This document shows positions 1 to 7,455 of a stretch of 7,455 bases of DNA, in pieces; within the stretch, counting starts at the first letter, position 1; every line of letters starts with the position of its first letter. The stretch is from Gammaproteobacteria bacterium (GTDB taxonomy: Bacteria > Pseudomonadota > Gammaproteobacteria > GCA-001735895), in contig WGBK01000276.1 of assembly GCA_015494335.1 (NCBI GenBank), positions 1-7,455 of the forward strand, given 5' to 3'. A program made the translations under genes and the position numbers. The notes under the pieces were generated by a model. It was not told the origin of the DNA. It searched no databases and worked only from the letters and a program-made list of their open reading frames with translations.

Positions 1-223
1 AGAACAGGTCCGACGAGTTGTTGCTTGAGGTTTCCTGGATGTACTTGATGCCCGCGGTGGTCTTCTTCTTCAGCATCTCCACCTTCAGGCCGGGGTGCTG
101 CTTCTCGAAGGCCTTCTTGAACTTGCGGGTCAGATCCTTGGGAAAGGATGTGACCACCACCAGCTTGTCTTCCAGCGCCCGGGCCGTTGCGCGTCGTCGC
201 AAGGAAGCCCGGGCCTGATCCAT
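1..223 (-). CDS. ABC transporter solute-binding protein, 5' part only (runs off left edge); no signal peptide seen
   Basis: Read on the minus strand from the ATG at 223-221, this gives 74 codons before the window edge. From about residue 18 the protein (EDKLVVVTSFPKDLTRKFKK..., then KQHPGLKVEML) looks like the start of the mature part of a periplasmic solute-binding protein of the extracellular family 1/PgtC-like kind: a first beta strand, VTSFP, then an amphipathic helix and a HPGLKVE turn. Such proteins deliver a solute to an inner-membrane ABC importer. The ligand cannot be told from this fragment. The first 17 residues (MDQARASLRRRATARAL) are arginine-rich and have no hydrophobic core, so no Sec, Tat or lipoprotein signal is present. 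The frame closes at a stop codon near 284 with no earlier ATG, GTG or TTG, and the GGAG before the ATG is only 2 nt away, a poor ribosome site. The gene may be 5'-truncated. It is divergent from the glycine operon. The family call is fair; functionality is doubtful. Confidence 0.6.
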   Translation of the reverse strand, partial: MDQARASLRRRATARALEDKLVVVTSFPKDLTRKFKKAFEKQHPGLKVEMLKKKTTAGIKYIQETSSNNSSDLF

Positions 224-240
224 AACTCCAGGGCTGTATC

Positions 241-277
241 GACAAAGGCGCCTGCGGGCGCCTTTGTCTTTCTTGTT
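241..277 (+). terminator. Intrinsic (Rho-independent) terminator hairpin pointing right
   Basis: GACAAAGGCGCC (241-252) and GGCGCCTTTGTC (257-268) are perfect 12-bp inverted arms around a TGCG loop, followed on the plus strand by the T-rich run TTTCTTGTT (269-277). On the minus strand no T-run follows, so the polarity is plus-strand. No plus-strand gene ends before it: the DNA to its left codes on the minus strand, and the operon to its right starts at 363. It could insulate the operon from antisense read-through, be left over from a lost gene, or act as a leader attenuator if a promoter lies further upstream. The hairpin itself is certain; what it terminates is not. Confidence 0.75.
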
Positions 278-279
278 CG

Positions 280-336
280 CTTATAAATATTTCCAATAAG
301 AAACCTGTTTCATTTCGTAAACGGTTGCGCTAGAGT
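280..336 (+). promoter_or_regulatory. Probable promoter/operator region of the glycine operon
   Basis: This is the most AT-rich stretch of the 139-nt gap and the only room for the operon promoter. It contains three short dyads: CTTAT (280-284)/ATAAG (296-300), GAAAC (300-304)/GTTTC (307-311), and GTTT (307-310)/AAAC (319-322). TATAAA at 282-287 resembles a -10 box but has no good -35. TAGAGT at 331-336 is a weaker alternative, with TTTCAT 17 nt upstream. XRE-cupin regulators commonly bind short dyads by their own promoters, so one of these may be the operator. No exact promoter can be fixed by eye, and no glycine-riboswitch-like tandem aptamer or sigma-54 GG/GC element is recognisable. Confidence 0.35.
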
Positions 337-362
337 CGCCTTTTCGATTTCCAGCGGAAGCC

Positions 363-1040
363 GTGACCACCAATCCCGCCCTCGATAACAGTCTGCGCGA
401 AAGCGGTAGCGAAGCCGTGTTCCAGCCCCTCAAGCTGGGCGAGAAGGTACGCGAGCTGCGGCGCAGCCATGGCCTGACCCTCGACGAGGTCAGCAAGCGC
501 ACTGGTCTGGCCAAGTCCACCCTGTCGAAGATCGAGAACGAGCAGGTATCGCCTTCCTTCGAGGTGGTGCAGAAGCTGGCTGCCGGTCTCGGCATCGATA
601 TTCCCCAGCTGTTCCAGCCCAGCAACGAGCCGCTGGCTTCCGGTCGCCGCGCGGTGACCCGTTCCGGCTCGGGTCGTCCTCACCCCACGACCACCTACGA
701 TCACGAACTGCTCGCCGCCGAGCTGACCCACAAGCGCATGGTGCCCTTCAAGTCGCGGGTGCATGCGCGCCGTTTCGAGGATTTTCCCGACTGGGTGCGT
801 CATTCCGGCGAGGAATTCCTGCTGGTGCTGTCGGGCCGCATCGTGTTCTACAGCGAGTTCTACGAGCCGGTGACGCTGGCCGAGGGCGACAGCATCTACT
901 ACGACGCGGGCATGGGTCATGTCTGCATCTCCGAGAGCGAGGAAGACGCGCAGATCCTTTGGGTCTGCACGCCCTCCGACGACCTGTCGATCCGTAACCG
1001 CCAATCCCCGAATTTCGCCAACGCCGAGGAAACCTCATGA
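363..1040 (+). CDS. XRE-family HTH transcription regulator with C-terminal cupin domain
   Basis: A 225-residue DNA-binding regulator. Residues about 25-83 form a lambda-repressor-type helix-turn-helix (LGEKVRELRRSHGLTL, recognition-helix region GLAKSTLSKIENEQVSPS). Residues about 113-203 form a cupin barrel with the HSGEEFLLVLSGRI signature (H147, E150, E151) and a second half DAGMGHV (H186). This two-domain layout is that of PuuR/SutR-like regulators, where the cupin binds a small ligand and controls operator binding. The GTG at 363 is the only start between an in-frame stop at 318 and the HTH, except a GTG at 417 (residue 19) that would still keep the HTH. GGAAG lies just before the GTG. 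It is the first gene of the glycine operon and overlaps gcvT by 4 nt, so it very probably controls this operon and itself. Ligand unknown: glycine, serine or a precursor amine are guesses. Repressor or activator cannot be read from sequence. Confidence 0.9.
   Translation: MTTNPALDNSLRESGSEAVFQPLKLGEKVRELRRSHGLTLDEVSKRTGLAKSTLSKIENEQVSPSFEVVQKLAAGLGIDIPQLFQPSNEPLASGRRAVTRSGSGRPHPTTTYDHELLAAELTHKRMVPFKSRVHARRFEDFPDWVRHSGEEFLLVLSGRIVFYSEFYEPVTLAEGDSIYYDAGMGHVCISESEEDAQILWVCTPSDDLSIRNRQSPNFANAEETS
1026..1040 (+). promoter_or_regulatory. Stop/start coupling element with Shine-Dalgarno for gcvT
   Basis: GAGGAAACCTCATGA holds the gcvT Shine-Dalgarno (GAGG, 7 nt before the ATG), the last codons of the regulator and the overlapping ATGA stop/start. 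GAGG can pair with the CCTC just before the ATG (4-bp stem, 3-nt loop), which would hide the ribosome site until a ribosome finishing the upstream gene opens it. That is consistent with translational coupling. A 14/15 identical copy occurs at 5473-5487. Confidence 0.6.
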
Positions 1041-2170
1041 GCGATCAAGATCCGAACCTGAAACAGACCGCGCTGCACGACCTGCATGTCGAGGCGGGCG
1101 CCCGCATGGTGCCCTTCGCCGGCTATGCGATGCCGGTGCAGTATCCGCTGGGCATCGTCAAGGAACATCTGCATACGCGTCGCTCCGCCGGCCTGTTCGA
1201 TGTCTCGCACATGGGGCAGGTAAAGTTGCATGGCGAATCGGCCGCCGCGGCGATGGAAAGCCTGGTGCCGGTGGATCTGATCGGGCTGCCCGAGATGAAG
1301 CAGCGATATGCGCTGTTCACCAACGAGCGCGGCGGCATCATGGACGATCTGATGGTGACCAACGCGGGCGATCACCTGTTCGTGGTCGTCAACGCGGCCT
1401 GCAAGGAACAGGATATCGCGCACATGCGGACGCACATCGGCGAAACCTGCGAGATCGAGGTGCTGGAAGATCGCGCGCTGCTGGCCCTGCAGGGTCCGGA
1501 AGCCGGCGCGGTGATGAAGCGTCTGGCGCCGGAGACCGAAGAGATGGTGTTCATGACCGCCGCCGAAATCGATATCGACGGCATCGATTGCTTCGTCACC
1601 CGCAGCGGCTACACCGGCGAGGACGGTTTCGAGATCTCCGTGGCCAACGAGGATGCCGAGCGCCTGGCGCGCACTCTTCTCGTCCAGGCCGAGGTGGAAT
1701 GGGTGGGTCTGGGTGCGCGTGATTCCCTGCGCCTCGAGGCCGGGCTTTGTCTCTACGGCCACGATCTCGACGAAAACACCACGCCAGTGGAAGCCAGCCT
1801 GCTGTGGGCGCTGTCCAAGCCGCGCCGTGCCGATGGAGAACGCCCGGGCGGTTATCCGGGCGCCGAGGTGATCCTGAAACAGATTGCCGATGGCGTGGAG
1901 CGCAAGCGCGTTGGCCTGAAGCCCGAAGGGCGGATGCCGGTGCGCGAGGGCGCGAAGCTGTTCGACCTCGACGGCAACGAGGTCGGCGTGGTGACCAGCG
2001 GCGGCTTCGGCCCGAGTGTCAATGGTCCGGTGGCCATGGGCTATGTCCGGACCGACCTGGCCCAGCCCGAAACCGCACTGCAAGCCGAGGTGCGCGGCAA
2101 GCGAGTGCCGATCCAGGTGGTGAAACTGCCCTTTGTCGAGCAGCGTTACTATCGTGGCCCCAAAGCCTGA
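1037..2170 (+). CDS. gcvT: Glycine cleavage system T-protein, aminomethyltransferase
   Basis: Cytoplasmic enzyme (377 aa, slightly longer than the usual 360-375) that takes the aminomethyl group from lipoyl-GcvH, releases ammonia and forms 5,10-methylene-THF. Family landmarks are all present: MVPFAGYAMPVQYP (residues 24-37), SAGLFDVSHMGQ (50-61), GGIMDDLMV with the catalytic-region Asp pair D103/D104, SGYTGEDGFEIS (190-201) in the folate-binding domain, ARDSLRLEAGLCLYGHDL (227-244), and the C-terminal beta-barrel domain with GEVTSGG-like GVVTSGGFGPS (317-327). The GCVT-like YgfZ folate protein is excluded by the intact DD and GYTGEDG motifs. It starts inside the end of the regulator gene (ATGA overlap), so its translation is probably coupled to the regulator. 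Intact, with no oddities in the coding sequence. Confidence 0.97.
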   Translation: MSDQDPNLKQTALHDLHVEAGARMVPFAGYAMPVQYPLGIVKEHLHTRRSAGLFDVSHMGQVKLHGESAAAAMESLVPVDLIGLPEMKQRYALFTNERGGIMDDLMVTNAGDHLFVVVNAACKEQDIAHMRTHIGETCEIEVLEDRALLALQGPEAGAVMKRLAPETEEMVFMTAAEIDIDGIDCFVTRSGYTGEDGFEISVANEDAERLARTLLVQAEVEWVGLGARDSLRLEAGLCLYGHDLDENTTPVEASLLWALSKPRRADGERPGGYPGAEVILKQIADGVERKRVGLKPEGRMPVREGAKLFDLDGNEVGVVTSGGFGPSVNGPVAMGYVRTDLAQPETALQAEVRGKRVPIQVVKLPFVEQRYYRGPKA

Positions 2171-2215
2171 AACCAAATACCAACCCAAGCCAAACCCCGA
2201 AAAGAGGTACACCCC
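2171..2215 (+). promoter_or_regulatory. C/A-rich leader and ribosome site of gcvH
   Basis: The 45-nt gap between gcvT and gcvH begins with 28 nt (2171-2198) made almost only of A and C (one G at 2189, one T at 2178), with CCAA at 2173, 2180, 2185 and 2190. It is followed by the Shine-Dalgarno GAGGT (2204-2208), 7 nt before the ATG. In a GC-rich genome this composition is striking. It should be unstructured, and could raise gcvH translation, serve as a Rho-loading (rut-like) site, or be a pairing target for a G/U-rich small RNA. No terminator or promoter is visible here. Confidence 0.5.
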
Positions 2216-2587
2216 ATGAGCGATATCCGTTACACCGAAGACCACGAATGGGTGGTCAACGAAGGCGACAACCGCGCCCGCGTCGGTATCACCGACTATG
2301 CCCAGGACCAGCTTGGCGAGCTGGTCTTCATCGAACTGCCGGAAGTGGGCAGCGAGGTTTCCCAGGGCGATGCCATCGCCGTGATCGAGTCGGTCAAGTC
2401 CGCCAGCGACCTGATCTCGCCGGTCTCCGGCAAGGTGGTCGAGGTCAACGAGACCCTCGACGAGGAGCCGGGCACCGTCAACGAGGATGCCATGGGCGCC
2501 GGCTGGTTTGTCGTCATCGAACTGTCCGATCCGGCCGAGCTGGATACGCTGATGGACGAAGACGCCTACCAGCAGATTCTGGACTGA
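2216..2587 (+). CDS. gcvH: Glycine cleavage system H-protein, lipoyl carrier
   Basis: Small acidic cytoplasmic carrier (123 aa; family about 125-130) whose lipoyl arm shuttles the aminomethyl intermediate between GcvP, GcvT and the L-protein. Seen directly: the start YTEDHEWV (residues 6-13), VGITDYAQDQLGELVFIELP (23-42), and the lipoylation hairpin VIESVKSASDL with the modified lysine K61, followed by ISPVSGKVVEVN and the C-terminal AGWFVVIEL (95-103). Being H-protein rather than a lipoyl domain of a 2-oxoacid dehydrogenase is shown by the ESVKSASD context and the length. It sits between gcvT and gcvP; its own strong ribosome site and C/A-rich leader suggest it is made at higher level than its neighbours, which would fit its role as a shared substrate. 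That last point is inference. Confidence 0.97.
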   Translation: MSDIRYTEDHEWVVNEGDNRARVGITDYAQDQLGELVFIELPEVGSEVSQGDAIAVIESVKSASDLISPVSGKVVEVNETLDEEPGTVNEDAMGAGWFVVIELSDPAELDTLMDEDAYQQILD

Positions 2588-2598
2588 ACGGGGAGCCC

Positions 2599-5483
<2,885 letters not shown>

Positions 5484-5487
<4 letters not shown>

Positions 5488-5987
5488 ACCGTCATCTGGT
5501 AATCACCCTGGTCGGGGCCGACCGCCCCGGCATCGTCGAGCGACTGGCCCAGACCGTGGTCGAGCACGAGGGGACCTGGGAAGAAAGCCGCATGGCCAAT
5601 CTTGGCGGGCAGTTCGCCGGCATCCTGCGCATTCGTCTCCATGAAGCGAAACTCCCGGCCTTGAGCGAGGCCCTGCAGGCCATGGAAGGCTTGCAGGTCA
5701 GCATTGCGCCGGCAGGCGAGGACGAGCCCGTCGAAAAGCTCTATTGCCTGAATCTGCTGGGGCAGGATCGGCCGGGCATCGTGCATCGCGTCAGTGCCGC
5801 CCTGGCACGGGCCGGCGCCAGTGTAGACGACATGGAAACCGAGGTGCTGGACGCCTCGATGTCCGGTGAAAAACTGTTCAAGGCGCGCATTGCCCTGCGC
5901 CTGCCCGACGAGGATGCGGTGGAAGCCCTGCGCCAGCGCCTCGAAGCCATTGCCGACGAATTGATCGTCGATATCGAACTCGATTGA
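5484..5987 (+). CDS. GcvR-like protein with two ACT domains
   Basis: A 167-residue cytoplasmic protein made of two ACT domains (about 4-75 and 86-165) and nothing else: no DNA-binding or catalytic domain. ACT domains bind amino acids, often glycine or serine. The first has VGADRPGIVERLAQ (10-23) and EESRMANLGGQFAGIL (33-48), closely like E. coli GcvR. The second again has the GQDRPGIVHRVSAAL loop (93-107) followed by DDMETEV. In E. coli, GcvR (about 190 aa) binds the LysR-type activator GcvA and blocks gcv expression unless glycine is present. Here the gene lies inside the operon between gcvP and glyA, coupled to gcvP by a 4-nt overlap, and no gcvA is in the window. It may sense glycine or serine and act on GcvA elsewhere, on the XRE-cupin protein, or on one of the enzymes. 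Family call strong; role inferred. Confidence 0.88.
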
Positions 5988-5995
5988 AATCCACC

Positions 5996-6011
5996 AGGAG
6001 GAATCCCCGCC
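5996..6011 (+). promoter_or_regulatory. Shine-Dalgarno of glyA
   Basis: AGGAGG at 5996-6001 matches the full anti-Shine-Dalgarno consensus, 10 nt before the glyA ATG and inside the 24-nt gap after the ACT-domain gene. It fixes the glyA start and suggests strong independent translation of glyA. No terminator or promoter fits in the gap. Confidence 0.75.
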
Positions 6012-7271
6012 ATGTTCAGCAAGAGCAAAGACCGCATCGAAGGCTATGACGACGAACTCTGGGCCGCCATCCAGGCCGAGAACCGTCGCCAGGAAGAGCA
6101 TATCGAACTGATCGCCTCGGAGAACTACACCAGCCCGCGGGTGATGGAAGCCCAGGGTTCGCAGTTCACCAACAAGTATGCCGAGGGCTATCCCGGCAAG
6201 CGCTATTACGGTGGCTGCGAGTATGTGGACGAGGCCGAGCGCCTGGCCATCGAGCGAGCCAAGCAGCTGTTCGGCGCCGACTACGCCAATGTGCAGCCCC
6301 ACTCCGGCTCTCAGGCCAATGCCGCGGTCTATTTCGCGCTGGTGCAGCCCGGCGACACCATTCTGGGCATGAGCCTGGCTCACGGCGGGCACCTGACTCA
6401 CGGTGCCAAGCCGAATTTCTCCGGCAAGATCTACAACGCCATCCAGTACGGACTCGACGAGTCCACCGGCGAGATCGATTACGACCAGGTCGAGGCGCTG
6501 GCGAAGGAGCACCAGCCGAAGATGATCGTGGCCGGTTTCTCCGCCTATTCGCGCATCGTCGACTGGCAGCGATTCCGCGATATCGCCGACAGCGTCGGCG
6601 CCTACCTGTTCGTCGACATGGCGCATATCGCTGGCCTCGTTGCCGCCGGTGTCTATCCGAGCCCGGTGCCCGTGGCCGATGTGGTCACCACCACCACCCA
6701 CAAGACCCTGCGCGGGCCGCGCGGCGGTCTGATCGTCTGCAAGTCCAACCCGGAGCTGGAGAAGAAATTCAATTCCATCGTTTTCCCCGGCATCCAGGGC
6801 GGTCCGCTGATGCATGTCATCGCCGCCAAGGCCGTGGCCTTCAAGGAGGCCCTGGACCCGGCCTTCAAGACCTACCAGCAACAGGTGGTGAAGAATGCCC
6901 AGGCCATGGCCCAGGTTTTCATCGACCGGGGTTACGACATCGTCTCCGGCGGCACCGACGATCACCTGTTCCTGGTCAGCTTCATCCAGAGCGGGCTCAC
7001 CGGAAAGGCCGTCGATGCCGCCCTCGGCAGAGCCAATATCACCGTCAACATGAATGCCGTGCCCAACGACCCGCAGTCGCCCTTCGTCACCAGCGGCATC
7101 CGCGTCGGTACGCCGGCGATCACCACCCGTGGCCTCGGTGAGGAGGAATCGCGGGAGCTGGCGGGCTGGATGTGCGATGTCATCGACGATCTCGAGAACG
7201 AGCAGGTGATTGCCGAGGTCAGGCAGAAGGTGCTGGATCTCTGCGCCCGCTTCCCGGTCTATGTGGACTGA
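6012..7271 (+). CDS. glyA: Serine hydroxymethyltransferase (PLP)
   Basis: Cytoplasmic PLP enzyme, 419 aa (family about 415-430), interconverting glycine plus 5,10-methylene-THF with serine plus THF. Seen: IELIASENYTSPRVMEAQGS (31-50), NKYAEGYPGKRYYGGCE (54-70), HSGSQANAAVY (97-107), SLAHGGHLTHGAK, VDMAHIAGL (201-209, with D202 and H205 placed for the cofactor) and VTTTTHKTLRGPRGG with the PLP lysine K231. The C-terminal domain includes FPGIQGGPLMH, then NMNAVPNDP and SGIRVGTPAITTRG, where the arginine binds the substrate carboxylate. Its place between the glycine cleavage genes and a serine dehydratase suggests that here it runs toward serine, using the methylene-THF made by GcvT; many genomes have another glyA copy for biosynthesis, which cannot be checked here. 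Intact, normal start with a strong ribosome site. Confidence 0.97.
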   Translation: MFSKSKDRIEGYDDELWAAIQAENRRQEEHIELIASENYTSPRVMEAQGSQFTNKYAEGYPGKRYYGGCEYVDEAERLAIERAKQLFGADYANVQPHSGSQANAAVYFALVQPGDTILGMSLAHGGHLTHGAKPNFSGKIYNAIQYGLDESTGEIDYDQVEALAKEHQPKMIVAGFSAYSRIVDWQRFRDIADSVGAYLFVDMAHIAGLVAAGVYPSPVPVADVVTTTTHKTLRGPRGGLIVCKSNPELEKKFNSIVFPGIQGGPLMHVIAAKAVAFKEALDPAFKTYQQQVVKNAQAMAQVFIDRGYDIVSGGTDDHLFLVSFIQSGLTGKAVDAALGRANITVNMNAVPNDPQSPFVTSGIRVGTPAITTRGLGEEESRELAGWMCDVIDDLENEQVIAEVRQKVLDLCARFPVYVD

Positions 7272-7299
7272 GGTCGCAGTCTGACTCGGTTGCGCCGCC

Positions 7300-7455
7300 A
7301 TGGCGATCAGCGTTTTCGACCTGTTCAAGATCGGTATCGGCCCCTCCAGTTCGCATACGGTCGGGCCGATGCGGGCCGCCGGCCGCTTCGTCGAAGCGCT
7401 GCAACAGCAGGGGTTGCATGATCGCGTCCAGCGCGTGCAGTGCGATCTCTACGGA
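7300..7455 (+). CDS. sdaA: L-serine ammonia-lyase (serine dehydratase), N-terminal part, runs off right edge
   Basis: The first 52 codons of an iron-sulfur L-serine dehydratase, which converts serine to pyruvate and ammonia. MAISVFDLFKIGIGPSSSHT continues as VGPMRAAGRFVEAL, the typical N-terminus of the single-chain SdaA/SdaB family, with the SSSHT substrate-loop motif at residues 16-20. An in-frame stop at 7282 leaves the ATG at 7300 as the only start. It lacks a clear Shine-Dalgarno (GGTTGCGCCGCC precedes it), unlike the upstream genes, so it may depend on ribosomes coming from glyA 28 nt earlier. It completes a glycine-to-pyruvate route. The iron-sulfur cysteines would lie beyond the window, so completeness cannot be judged; the choice between sdaA and a paralogue such as sdaB is not possible from this part. 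Confidence 0.9.
   Translation, partial: MAISVFDLFKIGIGPSSSHTVGPMRAAGRFVEALQQQGLHDRVQRVQCDLYG

Noticed and set aside
18..286. Two small plus-strand open frames ahead of the terminator, which could have explained it
   Set aside because: They lie opposite the clear solute-binding protein frame, have low-complexity shadow-like sequences and no convincing ribosome site; one runs through the terminator hairpin itself.
224..362. Glycine riboswitch upstream of the operon
   Set aside because: Only 139 nt are non-coding, a terminator fills part of it, and no tandem aptamer-like arrangement was recognised. A covariance-model search would settle this.
917..2245. 442-codon open frame on the minus strand across gcvT
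   Set aside because: Antisense shadow of gcvT with the same H/G/Q-rich composition.
1747..2598. Upstream in-frame extension of gcvP by 284 codons, a possible fusion protein
   Set aside because: The extension reads gcvT and gcvH out of frame, is arginine/glycine-rich and shows no domain. GcvP similarity and a Shine-Dalgarno begin at about 2590-2610.

Overview
The window is a chromosomal stretch of a GC-rich proteobacterium. Protein sequences and gene content look like a gammaproteobacterium, perhaps a marine or halophilic group (Halomonas/Alcanivorax/Pseudomonas-like). That placement is impression only and was not tested. There are no RNA genes, insertion sequences, CRISPR arrays or phage genes.

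Layout. Bases 1-223, minus strand: the 5' part of a gene for an ABC-type solute-binding protein, cut by the window edge and lacking a recognisable signal peptide. Bases 224-362: a non-coding gap with a strong intrinsic-terminator hairpin (241-268) that points right, and an AT-richer stretch with small inverted repeats that probably carries the operon promoter and operator. From 363 to the right edge everything is on the plus strand and closely packed: an XRE-cupin transcription factor, gcvT, gcvH, gcvP, a two-ACT-domain GcvR-like protein, glyA, and the first 52 codons of a serine dehydratase (sdaA type). Spacings are 4-nt overlap, 45, 11, 4-nt overlap, 24 and 28 nt, with no internal terminator, so this is most likely one operon.

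How the genes work together. GcvP (decarboxylase), GcvH (lipoyl carrier) and GcvT (aminomethyltransferase) split glycine into CO2, NH3 and methylene-THF. The shared L-protein (lipoamide dehydrogenase) is not in the window and must come from elsewhere. GlyA uses methylene-THF plus a second glycine to make serine, and the serine dehydratase turns serine into pyruvate and ammonia. The set is therefore a glycine-to-pyruvate catabolic route, not only a one-carbon supply. Two candidate regulators sit inside it: the XRE-cupin protein as first gene and the GcvR-like ACT protein between gcvP and glyA. No gcvA or glycine riboswitch is visible.

The enzymes are ordinary. The points worth following are the double regulatory set-up, a near-identical 15-nt stop/start coupling element used twice, a C/A-rich leader before gcvH, and the odd junction at the left edge, where an orphan terminator faces a transporter gene that has lost (or never had) an export signal.
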